From assembly GCF_003333325.1 (NCBI RefSeq), contig NZ_QOLC01000082.1, positions 62,001-126,000 of the forward strand: 64,000 nt of DNA, written 5' to 3'. Source of the stretch: Candidatus Ulvibacter alkanivorans (GTDB lineage: Bacteria; Bacteroidota; Bacteroidia; Flavobacteriales; Flavobacteriaceae). The notes below the pieces were generated by a model. That model made no database searches. It was given only the letters and a program-made list of their open reading frames with translations, and was not told the origin of the DNA. A program made the translations under genes and the position numbers. Below are positions 36,879-46,823 of the stretch, piece by piece (the first letter of the stretch is position 1; each line of letters begins with the position of its first letter).

Positions 36879-37703
36879 GTGCAACAGATCATCTTTTTCT
36901 TTATTCGGAATAAAAACTTCTTGTTGTTCGGCTTGCTATTTATTATTGCCATCACCTTAACTATACGAACTCACTCCTATCATAAAAATACGTTTATTAG
37001 TTCAGCTAATTTTTTTAGTGGTGGAATCTACAATATAAAAAGTGAGGTCACCGGCTATTTTGGTCTAAGGACCGAGAATCAAAAATTGATGGACGAGAAC
37101 ATCCGATTACGTGAAACTATTGAAGGATTGCGTCGGAAAGAATCGGGTCCTGTATTAGACAGTACGATCCTCCCTTCACCCTATACGTATCGTTCGGCAC
37201 GAGTGATCAATAATACCTATTCAAAAACTAGAAATTATATCACCCTAAACAAGGGCACTGCAGATGGGGTAGCCGTTGATCTTGGCGTTATCACAACCAA
37301 GGGTATTGTAGGCATTGTAAGCAATACCTCAGAGAATTTTAGCAGCGTTCAATCAATTTTAAATTTTAACAGTCAGATTAATGCAAAATTAAAGAAGACC
37401 GAACATTTTGGTTTCTTAAAATGGGATGGAAAGGATCCTAATACAGCGCAACTAATCCAAATTCCCAGGCTTGCCCCGTTAGTAGTAGGCGACACCATTG
37501 TGACCGGTGGAAAATCTACTATTTTTCCGAAGGGAATACTCATAGGCACCATCGAAGACTTTGAATTAGGTGATGATGACAGCTATATTATTGATGTCGC
37601 ACTGTTTAACGATATGACGAATTTAAAATACGTTTATATTATTGAAAACAAACATTCGGAAGAGATCCTCCAATTAGAAACAGAAACCGAAGATGCAGAA
37701 TAA
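36879..37703 (+). CDS. mreC: Rod shape-determining protein MreC
   Basis: Periplasmic scaffold of the elongasome that activates PBP2. 274 residues from a GTG at 36879 (MQQIIFFFIRNKNFLLFG); this start fits the family and no ATG lies near. One transmembrane helix (about 13-31), a coiled coil (about 60-88), and two beta-barrel domains (GTADGVAVDLGVITTKGIVG, VVGDTIVTGGKSTIFPKGI). The 3' end overlaps mreD by 11 bases. Confidence 0.94.
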   Translation: MQQIIFFFIRNKNFLLFGLLFIIAITLTIRTHSYHKNTFISSANFFSGGIYNIKSEVTGYFGLRTENQKLMDENIRLRETIEGLRRKESGPVLDSTILPSPYTYRSARVINNTYSKTRNYITLNKGTADGVAVDLGVITTKGIVGIVSNTSENFSSVQSILNFNSQINAKLKKTEHFGFLKWDGKDPNTAQLIQIPRLAPLVVGDTIVTGGKSTIFPKGILIGTIEDFELGDDDSYIIDVALFNDMTNLKYVYIIENKHSEEILQLETETEDAE

Positions 37704-38199
37704 GGAGATCTTTATCAATATCGTTCGGTTTATCGTATTACTACTGGTTCAGGTAATACTGCTGAACCATATTAATTTCCTTGGATACGTAAATCCGTAT
37801 CTCTATATACTGTTTATTATCGTTTTCCCGTTTACCGGAAATAAATCCCTACTAATAATTCTAAGTTTTATACTCGGGCTCTGCATCGATATGTTTGCCG
37901 ATTCGGGAGGGGTGCATGCGGCTGCCAGTGTATTCATTGCTTATATTCGCCCACTCTTGTTAAAGTTCTCTTTTGGTGTGAGTTACGAGTACAATATGGT
38001 AAAATTGAATAAAGTCCCATTAACCGAACGACTCACTTACATTTCGGGAATGGTAGTTTTACACCATATTATGCTTTTTTCTTTGGAAATTTTTAGCTTT
38101 TCACATATATTATTGATAGTAAAATCTACGTTATTTTCAGGGATATTTAGCATCATTTTGATACTGTGTACCTTGCTATTGTTTAGTAGGAAGAACTAG
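37693..38199 (+). CDS. mreD: Rod shape-determining protein MreD
   Basis: 168 residues, about five transmembrane helices, little else. Identified by the overlap with mreC and by the segment LNHINFLGYVNPYLYILFIIVFP, which is typical of the Bacteroidota MreD. Part of the elongasome in the inner membrane. Confidence 0.9.
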   Translation: MQNKEIFINIVRFIVLLLVQVILLNHINFLGYVNPYLYILFIIVFPFTGNKSLLIILSFILGLCIDMFADSGGVHAAASVFIAYIRPLLLKFSFGVSYEYNMVKLNKVPLTERLTYISGMVVLHHIMLFSLEIFSFSHILLIVKSTLFSGIFSIILILCTLLLFSRKN

Positions 38200-38240
38200 T
38201 GTTTACGCACCGACCGTTTTAGCTGAAAAGCTTATATGCT

Positions 38241-40109
38241 ATGAGAAAATTATTATTACTTGCGATTGTCCTTATTACCGGTGTAGTCTTTGCCGGCAGG
38301 CTATTCTATTTGCAAGTATACGATACGTCGTTTAAAGCGCTTTCGGAAAACAATGCGGTAAAAGTGATCTATGACTATCCGCAGCGCGGTTATATCTTCG
38401 ATCGAAACGGAAAATTACTAGTTAGCAATCAACCATCATATGACGTTATGGTGATCCCTAGAGAGGTAAAAGAGTTGGATACACTCGAATTTTGCAAGTT
38501 GCTAAATATCACCAAGGAACGATTTGAAAAAATACTAAAGGACGCCACCACCTATTCACCGCGACTGCCATCGCCGGTATTACCTCAGCTAACCAAAGAA
38601 GAGTACGCCTATCTTTCAGAAAAGATGTATAAATATGATGGTTTCTACATTCAGAAACGATCACTACGAGATTATGAGGTAGATCATTCGGCCAATGTAC
38701 TAGGGTTTATTCGCGAAGTTGATAATCGAATTATAGAGAACAACCCCTATTACCAAATGGGTGAGCTTATAGGTGCACAAGGTGTCGAAAAACAATATGA
38801 AGAGGTTTTGCGCGGCGTAAAAGGTGTAAAGTATATTCAAAAAGATCGATTTAATCGTGACATAGGTCCGTTTAAAGATGGTATTTTCGACACACTGCCC
38901 GAGCGAGGCAAAGATATTACGCTAACGATTGACGCTACCCTTCAGAAATACGGCGAAGAATTATTTATCAATAAGCGTGGTGGCATTGTTGCCATTGAAC
39001 CGGAAACAGGAGAAATTCTAGCATTGGTAACTGCACCAAATTACGACCCATCGTTGCTGGTAGGTCGCGAACGCTCCCAAAATTATACCCGCCTTTATTA
39101 CGACAGTATTGCGAAGCCACTTTTTGATCGCGGACTTCAAGGTGAATATCCCCCGGGTTCACCTTTCAAGACACTCACAGGTCTTATAGGCTTGCAGGAA
39201 GGCGTTATAGACACTAAAGAGACTGTTTCGTGTTATGGAGGCTATGTGTATGGAAGAGGGCGTAAACTGGGTTGTCACAGCCACTATAGTCCTTTGGCCA
39301 TGGTAAGCGGCATCGCTAATTCCTGTAATGCGTATTTCTGTACCGTGTACCGCAGGGCCATAGAAAAGTTCGATTCACCGCAGGAAGGGATCGACAATTG
39401 GAAAAAACACTTGTCCAGCTTTGGCTTAGGTGATTTTATGGGTTACGACCTACCAAGCGGTCGTCCGGGACTTATTCCAAGTTCCAACTACTACAATAGA
39501 ATGTATGAGTACCCAAAATACAACTGGTACGCTACAGCTACCATCTCGAACGCCATTGGACAAGGTGAAGTGATACTCACACCTATGCAAATGGCTAATT
39601 TTACTGCCGCAATCGCTAATCGCGGCTGGTATTACAAGCCACATGTTATAAAGAATATTAATACTGTAGATACGATTCCAAGCGAATACACCGAAAAATA
39701 CATTACCACCATCGATCCGGAACATTTTGAGCCCGTCGTAGAAGGCATGTTCGATGTGTACAACAGAGGTACGGCTGCCCATTTACAAGTACCGGGTATC
39801 GAAATTTGTGGAAAGACGGGAACTGCAGAGAATTTTGTACGAATAGACGGAAAACGCATGCAGCTCACCGACCACTCGATGTTTGTAGCCTTTGCACCAA
39901 AAGACAATCCCAAGATCGCCATTGCTGTCTTTGTCGAAAACGGGTATTGGGGAGGACGCTGGGCCGGACGTATTGCCAGCTTAATGATAGAAAAATATCT
40001 GAAAGGAGAAATTACACGCACCGATCTGGAAGAATATGTCCTAAATGGAAGTTTACTGGACGAGTACGCAAAACCATATAGCGGTGAGCCGTTTACAATT
40101 AATAAATAA
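38241..40109 (+). CDS. mrdA: Penicillin-binding protein 2 (elongation transpeptidase)
   Basis: Cross-links peptidoglycan during elongation. 622 residues. One N-terminal helix (4-20), dimerisation domain starting DYPQRGYIFDRNGKLLVSN, transpeptidase domain with SPFK (catalytic Ser within YPPGSPFKTLTG), SCN (GIANSCNAYF) and KTG (EICGKTGTAEN). Stop overlaps the rodA start by one base (TAATG). Confidence 0.97.
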   Translation: MRKLLLLAIVLITGVVFAGRLFYLQVYDTSFKALSENNAVKVIYDYPQRGYIFDRNGKLLVSNQPSYDVMVIPREVKELDTLEFCKLLNITKERFEKILKDATTYSPRLPSPVLPQLTKEEYAYLSEKMYKYDGFYIQKRSLRDYEVDHSANVLGFIREVDNRIIENNPYYQMGELIGAQGVEKQYEEVLRGVKGVKYIQKDRFNRDIGPFKDGIFDTLPERGKDITLTIDATLQKYGEELFINKRGGIVAIEPETGEILALVTAPNYDPSLLVGRERSQNYTRLYYDSIAKPLFDRGLQGEYPPGSPFKTLTGLIGLQEGVIDTKETVSCYGGYVYGRGRKLGCHSHYSPLAMVSGIANSCNAYFCTVYRRAIEKFDSPQEGIDNWKKHLSSFGLGDFMGYDLPSGRPGLIPSSNYYNRMYEYPKYNWYATATISNAIGQGEVILTPMQMANFTAAIANRGWYYKPHVIKNINTVDTIPSEYTEKYITTIDPEHFEPVVEGMFDVYNRGTAAHLQVPGIEICGKTGTAENFVRIDGKRMQLTDHSMFVAFAPKDNPKIAIAVFVENGYWGGRWAGRIASLMIEKYLKGEITRTDLEEYVLNGSLLDEYAKPYSGEPFTINK

Positions 40110-41365
40110 TGTCGCAAAGCAGAGGACTACTTAAATTCGATTGGCTTACTATAATTTTATACGCTGTTTTGGTAGCAATCGGATGGATGAACATCTATTC
40201 GGCCTCTCTAAGTGAAAGCGCCCAAGGTTTCTTCGATTTTAATCAGATATACGCCAAACAACTTCTTTGGATCTGTTTAAGTGTAGTACTTATCGTTTTT
40301 GTACTCGCCATTGAAGCGAAATTTTACGAACGCTTCTCAAGTATTATTTATATTGCTGCTCTTGTCTCTTTACTCGGTTTGTTTGTCTTCGGAAAAACTA
40401 TCTCTGGAGCAACTTCTTGGTATGTATTTGGTGGGGTGAGTTTACAACCTAGTGAATTCGCCAAAGCCGCTACTGCATTAGCACTGTCTAAGTATGTTAG
40501 CGACATCCAGACCAACATGAGCACTTTTAAGGATCAGCTTAGGGCTTTTCTTATTATACTGTTGCCTGCTATTTTTATCGTGCCACAGCCCGACCCCGGT
40601 AGCGCATTAATTTATGCAGCATTTATATTCCCATTGTATCGCGAAGGACTTCATTTTCTGTATTTACTGTTAGGGTTCTTTGCCGCCGCACTTTTTATTT
40701 CCACCCTGGCGATAGGCGTAGTTTGGGTTACCCTCGCAGTGATCTTGATCGCCGGACTTATTTATTTAAAGAATCGAAAAAAGAAACCCAAGCTATTTAG
40801 ATATTTTGTTATTGTGATCGCCTGTATTGCATTTGCCTTTTCCGTAAACTATATATTCGAGAACATCTTTGAGCAACGACATAGGGATCGTTTCAATATT
40901 GTTTTGGGAAAAGAAACAGATGCCAAGGGAATTGGCTATAATACCAATCAAAGTGAGATCGCCATAGGAAGTGGCGGATGGACCGGGAAAGGGTGGACGC
41001 AAGGAACCCAAACCAAAGGAAATTTTGTTCCCGAACAACACACCGATTATATTTTTAGCACCGTAGGCGAAGAATGGGGTTTTATAGGTAGTGTGGTCGT
41101 GATCCTACTCTTCGTCGGATTAATTCTACGAATCCTAATATTAGCCGAGCGACAAAAAAATCAGTTTAGTAGGGTCTATGGCTATAGTGTAGCTGCAATT
41201 ATATTTTTACACTTTTTTGTAAACGTAGGTATGGTTACCGGGTTATTTCCAACGGTCGGGATTCCTCTGCCCTTTTTTAGTTACGGTGGCTCGGGCCTAT
41301 GGGGCTTTACAGTGTTGCTATTTATTTTTGTGCGATTGGACGCTTCAAATTACTATTACACCTAA
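40109..41365 (+). CDS. rodA: Rod shape-determining glycosyltransferase RodA (SEDS)
   Basis: Peptidoglycan polymerase partner of PBP2. 418 residues, about ten helices. SEDS hallmarks: SGATSWYVFGGVSLQPSEFAK, VPQPDPGSALIY, FVPEQHTDYIFSTVGEEWGF (with the catalytic acidic region) and FFSYGGSGLWG near the end. Last gene of the elongation operon; convergent with the nuclease gene, 4 bases apart. Confidence 0.97.
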   Translation: MSQSRGLLKFDWLTIILYAVLVAIGWMNIYSASLSESAQGFFDFNQIYAKQLLWICLSVVLIVFVLAIEAKFYERFSSIIYIAALVSLLGLFVFGKTISGATSWYVFGGVSLQPSEFAKAATALALSKYVSDIQTNMSTFKDQLRAFLIILLPAIFIVPQPDPGSALIYAAFIFPLYREGLHFLYLLLGFFAAALFISTLAIGVVWVTLAVILIAGLIYLKNRKKKPKLFRYFVIVIACIAFAFSVNYIFENIFEQRHRDRFNIVLGKETDAKGIGYNTNQSEIAIGSGGWTGKGWTQGTQTKGNFVPEQHTDYIFSTVGEEWGFIGSVVVILLFVGLILRILILAERQKNQFSRVYGYSVAAIIFLHFFVNVGMVTGLFPTVGIPLPFFSYGGSGLWGFTVLLFIFVRLDASNYYYT

Positions 41366-41369
41366 CTAC

Positions 41370-42179
41370 TTACCACCATCCAGTGGTACGTACTGTACTC
41401 TCTAAGGCATGTTGTTGTTCTTCTGAAAACTTCGGAAAGAAATCGATACCTGTAGCAGTTTCGATCGTATCGATGGGTACTACGAAATCTCGATACGACT
41501 TGTTCGTTGGTTCATTAGGAATAAGGAATGCAATTGCAGCAGTATCTCCTTCCGAAGCATCCATCACAATTTTATAGAAATATTTGGGTACCGCTACCTT
41601 TTCTATCCCAATGGTAGGCAGATCTGAGGTTAAGACGCCTCCGGTAATAACATACACACCCTCTTTCTTTTTAGCCCAATAACGCGTTCGTTTTTCGAGA
41701 TAATTCCAAACCCCGCTGTTGAACTCGTGATTTTGCGGACTAATATTACTGGTTAAGAAAGTCTCATGATAGGCTTCATAAGAAAATCTACGATCTCCGG
41801 CAGGACAAAGGTGACCTCGGTCATAACCCGAATTCTTATAACTTCTCCAGTGCGCCGATTTCGTAGAAACACTTCGATCTTCTACGAACTTTGGACGATC
41901 AAATTCGTTATAAGATAAATGAGATTTGAGTAATGGATAGGCAACCCATTCGGCTTGCTCGTGCGCTTCAGAATAGGACAAACTAAAATAAGTGTGATGA
42001 ACCACCGCATTGGTAGTACTGCTAGGCAATAACGATGTATCAAATTCGTCTGAACTTGGTTTAACTACCTCATTCGTAGTATCCGGATAGGCTTCTTCTT
42101 GTGTATCGACATACTTTTCGGCATAAAAAAGTCCGACAATTAGAATAACCGTAAGGAAGGGGTAAATATATTTTCGCAT
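41370..42179 (-). CDS. Secreted/anchored DNA/RNA non-specific endonuclease
   Basis: Metal-dependent nuclease of the Serratia NucA type. 269 residues from the ATG at 42179; the TTG ten codons upstream overlaps the promoter box. N-terminal helix (about 4-20) acts as signal or anchor. The catalytic motif DRGH is in NSGYDRGHLCPAGDRRFS. The metal-binding Asn is in LTSNISPQNHEFN. Likely degrades extracellular nucleic acid in the periplasm or outside. Confidence 0.9.
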   Translation of the reverse strand: MRKYIYPFLTVILIVGLFYAEKYVDTQEEAYPDTTNEVVKPSSDEFDTSLLPSSTTNAVVHHTYFSLSYSEAHEQAEWVAYPLLKSHLSYNEFDRPKFVEDRSVSTKSAHWRSYKNSGYDRGHLCPAGDRRFSYEAYHETFLTSNISPQNHEFNSGVWNYLEKRTRYWAKKKEGVYVITGGVLTSDLPTIGIEKVAVPKYFYKIVMDASEGDTAAIAFLIPNEPTNKSYRDFVVPIDTIETATGIDFFPKFSEEQQHALESTVRTTGWW

Positions 42180-42196
42180 GATTGTTATAAAGTACA

Positions 42197-42204
42197 CAAA
42201 GCTA
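42197..42204 (-). promoter_or_regulatory. -7 box TAGCTTTG for the nuclease
   Basis: Exact TAnnTTTG on the minus strand, 17 bases before the ATG at 42179 and just after the DppC-type gene, so the nuclease need not be co-transcribed with it. Confidence 0.45.
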
Positions 42205-42221
42205 TTCAAATTTCACAGGAC

Positions 42222-43325
42222 CTAAGCTCTTACATCCAGCGCATCTCGCATCGCATTTCCAATTAGCATAAAAGCCGTTACAAGACTCATAATAGCTAAT
42301 CCGGGAATAATAGCAAGATAGGGCTTGCCCAAAATGATATAAGCGTAATGATCTTTAATGATCCCACCCCAACTTGGCATAGGCGGCTGTGCCCCTATTC
42401 CCAAAAAACTAAGCCCGCTCTCGATCAAGATGGCTGCGGCAAAATTAGCCGCCGAAATAATAATCACCGGTGCCATGGCATTGGGCAAAATATGTTTGCT
42501 TATAATCCGTAGATCCTTATATCCCAAAGCACGTGCGGCTGTAACATATTGCATCTGTTTTACACCTAAAACTTGCCCTCGCACCACCCTTGCTACTTCC
42601 ACCCACATTGTAAGCCCTACTGCGATAAATACTTGCCAAAATCCTTTTCCAAGTGCCAAGGTAATAGCGATAACTAACAGCAATGTGGGTATGGACCAAG
42701 TCACATTTATAATCCACATGATGGCAGCATCTACCTTCCCACCAAAATATCCTGCCAAGGCTCCCATTGTAATCCCTATTACTAGTGAGATAAATACCGC
42801 AACAAAACCGATGGCGAGTGAAATTCGGATACCAATAAGCATCCTACTTAACAGGTCACGACCGTATTTATCGGTGCCAAGTATAAATTTTTCTTCTGCT
42901 ATGTATTGCTTCGGAATGTCCTCTACAGAAGCAGCTTTTGGAAAAGCGGACAGCGGGTAGGTCTTTTGAAGTCCGTCCGTTCCATCTGAAGTGTACTCGG
43001 TGATCGCTATTCCATCCTCGGTAAGACGGTATGAAGTAATGGGTACTTCGGTGTCGGCATTCTTACTTCCGAAGAAAAAGACAGAGACAGCCGATTCTTG
43101 TGCTACCGCTGTTGGCACGGTTAACATGGTTGTTGTAAATCCCGGCGGTTTAGAATGAATCGACAAATGCATCTGATTGGCATTTCGAGAGCTGTCCGGA
43201 GCCAATACATACGCAAAAATTGCCAGCAACACGCAAATACCTAAGAACACCAAACTAAAAACGCCCCAAAAGTTCTTTAAAAACTTTCGAAGCGCAATTT
43301 TTGTTAAAGATGTTGCTTTTTTCAC
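42222..43325 (-). CDS. ABC transporter permease, DppC/OppC type
   Basis: Inner-membrane subunit of a peptide/nickel-type importer. 367 residues. First helix (about 19-41), then a periplasmic stretch of about 110 residues before the conserved ILGTDKYGRDLLSRMLIGIR. Five more helices follow, with the EAA loop ARALGYKDLRIISKHILPNA. The long insert is usual in Bacteroidota. The DppB, ATPase and binding-protein partners are not next to it. Confidence 0.92.
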   Translation of the reverse strand: MKKATSLTKIALRKFLKNFWGVFSLVFLGICVLLAIFAYVLAPDSSRNANQMHLSIHSKPPGFTTTMLTVPTAVAQESAVSVFFFGSKNADTEVPITSYRLTEDGIAITEYTSDGTDGLQKTYPLSAFPKAASVEDIPKQYIAEEKFILGTDKYGRDLLSRMLIGIRISLAIGFVAVFISLVIGITMGALAGYFGGKVDAAIMWIINVTWSIPTLLLVIAITLALGKGFWQVFIAVGLTMWVEVARVVRGQVLGVKQMQYVTAARALGYKDLRIISKHILPNAMAPVIIISAANFAAAILIESGLSFLGIGAQPPMPSWGGIIKDHYAYIILGKPYLAIIPGLAIMSLVTAFMLIGNAMRDALDVRA

Positions 43326-43374
43326 ACTACGAAAATAAGCAATTTCCTATTTACCGCCTTGTGAAAAGCGTCTA

Positions 43375-45510
43375 CTAATTCTTTAGATCGGCTACTTTGC
43401 CATTTCTAATATTATTCACTTTTAAGTCTTCTAAAACATTCACTGCCTCTTCGACATAGATGTCTTTTGCAAGACTTTTATGCCAACGCTTTCTCTTTTC
43501 GCGTAAGGTAGTGTCTTGCTTCATTAAAGCAACTTCATTAGGGAGAGAGCGATAGCTCAACTGATTATCATAATCCTCGATCGCCTTGAACTTGTCGGTT
43601 TCATCTTTTCTGCGTTCGATCTCTGCAGTGTAGGTGTCGTAATTCAAGCTTACTATCATTTCATCACGCTGTTTTTTGATCCAGCGAGCATTTTCTTCGA
43701 TCAAGGCCAATTGTTCGCTCTTGGCCATTCGCGCTTTGCTCTTGGCGATGGTTTCATCAAAATCAATATACCCATCCCAAATGTCGTAATCGGCCGCTTC
43801 GATCTTATCGTAGGGTAACGGATTGTCATAATCGCGTTCACCAACATCGATATAGCTGTATCTATCCGGCATGACAACATCGCTCTTAACACCTTCAAGT
43901 TGTGTAGAACCACCATTTATACGATAGAATTTTTGGGTGGTCAATTTTAGTGCACCCATATCTCCCATATCGTTCTTACGAAGCCATTGGTTAAGGTCGA
44001 TCAAATTTTGAACGGTTCCTTTTCCGTATGTTTGCTTGCTTCCTATTACGATGGCACGCTTGTAGTCCTGCATGGCAGCTGCTAAGATCTCTGAAGCAGA
44101 TGCAGAAAGTTCATTCACCAGGATCACCAACGGGCCGTCCCAAACGACTTCATCATTGGTATCTTCTAATACTTCTTTTCGTGTCCCACTAGATGCTACT
44201 TGAACTACAGGTCCTTCTTTAATAAATAACCCTGCGATATCTACTGCAGTTGTCAAGGATCCACCGCCATTATCACGTAGGTCTAAGATCAAACCTTCCA
44301 CCCCTTCGTCTTTTAGGCGAAGGATTTCTTTTTTAACATCGCTGGCAGCATTACGTTTTTTATAATCCTGCATATCGAAGTAAAATTGTGGCAAGTTAAT
44401 GAGGCCATATTTCTTCTCTTCCTTATCGATAACCGTTGTTTTGGCATAGGTCTCTTCTAATTCGACCACATCTCGGGTAATCACTTCTTCTTCTATAGTT
44501 CCGTCTACTCGTTTTATCGTTAAGGTAACTTTAGAACCTTTAGGTCCTTTAATAAGTTGTACTGCATCATCTATACGCATACCAACAATACTTACCGCCT
44601 TGTCTTCATCTTCCTGCTTTACTTTCAGAATAACATCCCCAACTTCAACATGCTCACCTCTCCATGCCGGACCTCCACTAATTACTTCCACAATACTGAT
44701 ATAGTCGTTCTTTTTCTGTAAACGAGCACCTATACCTTCTAATTTACCCGACATGCGCAGATCGAATCGATCGCGATCCGGCGGCGCAAAATAATTAGTA
44801 TGAGGGTCGAATTCTTCAACGATGGTCGTAAGGTATACTGCAAAATAATCTTTGCGTTCTAAGTCGTCTGTAAATTCAAAATATTCTTTAAGTGAAGTAC
44901 GTGTTTGGTCTCTTGCTTTTTCTTCAAGTTCAGCTTTTGATTTAGGTTCCTCATCTGTTTCTGCCTCATTTCCATTGCTTTCTACAAGGTCGTAGTAACT
45001 GGAAATGGTCGAAAATTTCAATTGTTGTCTCCAGCGTTCTTTTAATTCTTCCTTAGAAGAAACATAATCGATCGTATCGTAGTCTACATTAATCGATTCG
45101 TTTGCTGTATAATCGAACGGGGTATCGAGTACCTCTTGATAAATTTCTTTAGAATTCTCCATGCGTTCCATAAAACGCTCGAACACTACATTAAAGAAAG
45201 TAAGGTCCTTTTCTTTTAACTGATCATCGATTTCGGTCCTATAGACACTGAAGTCCTCAATGTCGGATGCATAAAAATAGCGTTTAAGCGGATCCAACCC
45301 TTCGATGAAGTCGGTATAGACACCTTCTGAAAAAGCATCGTCCATATCGGCCGGATTGTAATGTCCTTTCTGAAGTACATAGGTGATCAAATCAACTAGG
45401 AGCTTATCTTTATCGGGATCGTTAAATTCTTTGGTGGTAAAACTGCAAGAGGCAGCTGCTACAAATACTGCTAAAAACAGTACTTTAAAATTCTTCAACA
45501 TAATACGCAT
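43375..45510 (-). CDS. prc: Tail-specific C-terminal processing protease (S41)
   Basis: Periplasmic Ser/Lys protease acting on protein C-termini. 711 residues; ATG at 45510 or 45501. Lipobox AAASC near residue 22. N-terminal helical DUF3340-like region, PDZ domain (LEGIGARLQKKNDYISIVEVISGGPA), then the protease core: EGLILDLRDNGGGSL, catalytic Ser in LVNELSASASEILAAA and Lys in GSKQTYGKGTVQ. The C-terminal part is a helical domain of the Prc type. Divergent from surE across a 245-base gap. Confidence 0.95.
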   Translation of the reverse strand: MRIMLKNFKVLFLAVFVAAASCSFTTKEFNDPDKDKLLVDLITYVLQKGHYNPADMDDAFSEGVYTDFIEGLDPLKRYFYASDIEDFSVYRTEIDDQLKEKDLTFFNVVFERFMERMENSKEIYQEVLDTPFDYTANESINVDYDTIDYVSSKEELKERWRQQLKFSTISSYYDLVESNGNEAETDEEPKSKAELEEKARDQTRTSLKEYFEFTDDLERKDYFAVYLTTIVEEFDPHTNYFAPPDRDRFDLRMSGKLEGIGARLQKKNDYISIVEVISGGPAWRGEHVEVGDVILKVKQEDEDKAVSIVGMRIDDAVQLIKGPKGSKVTLTIKRVDGTIEEEVITRDVVELEETYAKTTVIDKEEKKYGLINLPQFYFDMQDYKKRNAASDVKKEILRLKDEGVEGLILDLRDNGGGSLTTAVDIAGLFIKEGPVVQVASSGTRKEVLEDTNDEVVWDGPLVILVNELSASASEILAAAMQDYKRAIVIGSKQTYGKGTVQNLIDLNQWLRKNDMGDMGALKLTTQKFYRINGGSTQLEGVKSDVVMPDRYSYIDVGERDYDNPLPYDKIEAADYDIWDGYIDFDETIAKSKARMAKSEQLALIEENARWIKKQRDEMIVSLNYDTYTAEIERRKDETDKFKAIEDYDNQLSYRSLPNEVALMKQDTTLREKRKRWHKSLAKDIYVEEAVNVLEDLKVNNIRNGKVADLKN

Positions 45511-45728
45511 AATAATCTTCTTAATTAGAGTCTCCTAAATTATATAAAAAACCGTGCCAACCAATGGTATTGGTACTAATATTTTGTTAAACCAATAGTC
45601 AAGGAGTTACTGTGGTATAACGCATTTTCTGCCATATTAGTTTATATCTTAATTAATTAGTGGCACGCTGCTAATTTCTTCGGAAAAAGTATCGTTTCAA
45701 TCTATTCCAGATTAAAAATTAATAAGTG

Positions 45729-45736
45729 TATTTTTG
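45729..45736 (+). promoter_or_regulatory. -7 box TATTTTTG for surE
   Basis: Exact TAnnTTTG ending 19 bases before the surE ATG. The rest of the 45511-45755 gap is AT-rich; it holds a small palindrome (ACCAAT, GGT, ATTGGT) near 45559-45573 and one CTTCGGAA at 45678, nothing else I can name. Confidence 0.55.
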
Positions 45737-45755
45737 TCTATAGAATTACGCACGT

Positions 45756-46535
45756 ATGGCCAAGAAAAAACCACTCATATTAGTAACTAACGACGACGGG
45801 ATCACCGCACCGGGAATTCGGGCACTCATTGAAGTCATGAATACCATTGGAGAGGTGTTGGTCGTAGCTCCAGATTCACCGCAAAGCGCAACGGGACATG
45901 CCATCACCATAAATGACACCCTCTATTTCGACACCGTAAAAACAATTGAAGGATCGCCACAAAAAGAATACAGCTGTAGTGGTACGCCGGTAGATTGTGT
46001 GAAATTTGCCGTAAATGAAATTTTAAAACGCAAACCGGATCTTTGTGTTAGTGGGATAAATCACGGGAGCAATTCGTCAATAAACGTCATTTACAGCGGC
46101 ACAATGAGCGCCGCCGTGGAGGCAGGAACCCTCGGGATTCCTTCCATCGGTTTCTCCCTTTTAGATTACTCTATGAATGCCGATTTTGAACCCACCAAGA
46201 AATTTGTGAAGTCGCTAGCATTGCAATGTCTTAAAAACGGGCTACCTAAGGGCGTAGTGCTTAACGTAAACTTTCCGAAGTTATCAGAAAAAGAGATAAA
46301 AGGGATAAAAGTATGTAGACAAGCCAATGCCCACTGGGAAGAGCAATTCGACAAACGCACCAATCCGTTAGGCCGTGATTATTACTGGTTAACCGGTGAA
46401 TTTGTGAATGAGGACAAGGGAGAAGACACCGACGAATGGGCGTTAAAAAACGGCTTTGTATCTGTGGTTCCAGTTCAATTCGATCTTACGGCTCATCATG
46501 CTATAAAAGAAATTAACACCTGGGAGCTATCATGA
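45756..46535 (+). CDS. surE: 5'/3'-nucleotidase SurE
   Basis: Metal-dependent nucleoside monophosphate phosphatase. 259 residues. Active-site motifs: ILVTNDDGITAPGI (Asp-Asp), VAPDSPQSATGHAIT, SGTPVDCVKFA and SGINHGSNSSINVIYSGTMSAA. Its TGA overlaps the next ATG by four bases. First of surE-small membrane protein-lpxB. Confidence 0.97.
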   Translation: MAKKKPLILVTNDDGITAPGIRALIEVMNTIGEVLVVAPDSPQSATGHAITINDTLYFDTVKTIEGSPQKEYSCSGTPVDCVKFAVNEILKRKPDLCVSGINHGSNSSINVIYSGTMSAAVEAGTLGIPSIGFSLLDYSMNADFEPTKKFVKSLALQCLKNGLPKGVVLNVNFPKLSEKEIKGIKVCRQANAHWEEQFDKRTNPLGRDYYWLTGEFVNEDKGEDTDEWALKNGFVSVVPVQFDLTAHHAIKEINTWELS

Positions 46536-46822
46536 AAAAGCAGATCGCAAAACAAATTGTTATTGGGTTTTTAATTGGATTGGTCGCCAATGTTGCTGGC
46601 TGTTATTTGTATATCTATTTTTTTTCTGAATATCCATTCGAGGAAACATTAGAACTCGCCCAACAAGAAGGCGTGTTAGGAAATATTATTGCCTTAGGGG
46701 CATTACTCAATCTAGCCGTGTTCTTTATATTTCTGAAGAAAAAACGCTATTACCGAGCACGCGGTGTATTGTTGGCCACGTTAGCAGCCGCGATATTTAT
46801 CCTTATCACCAAATTCTACTAA
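46532..46822 (+). CDS. Small three-helix membrane protein, unknown function
   Basis: 96 residues. Three transmembrane helices (about 10-30, 48-68, 76-94) with a basic KKKRYYRAR loop between the second and third. Coupled to surE by an ATGA overlap and one base before lpxB. I do not recognise a named family. Confidence 0.8.
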   Translation: MKKQIAKQIVIGFLIGLVANVAGCYLYIYFFSEYPFEETLELAQQEGVLGNIIALGALLNLAVFFIFLKKKRYYRARGVLLATLAAAIFILITKFY

Positions 46823-46823
46823 T

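Noticed and set aside
45559..45573. Palindrome ACCAAT-GGT-ATTGGT between the Prc protease gene and surE as an operator
   Set aside because: Six-base arms in AT-rich DNA are weak, and no regulator gene is nearby.
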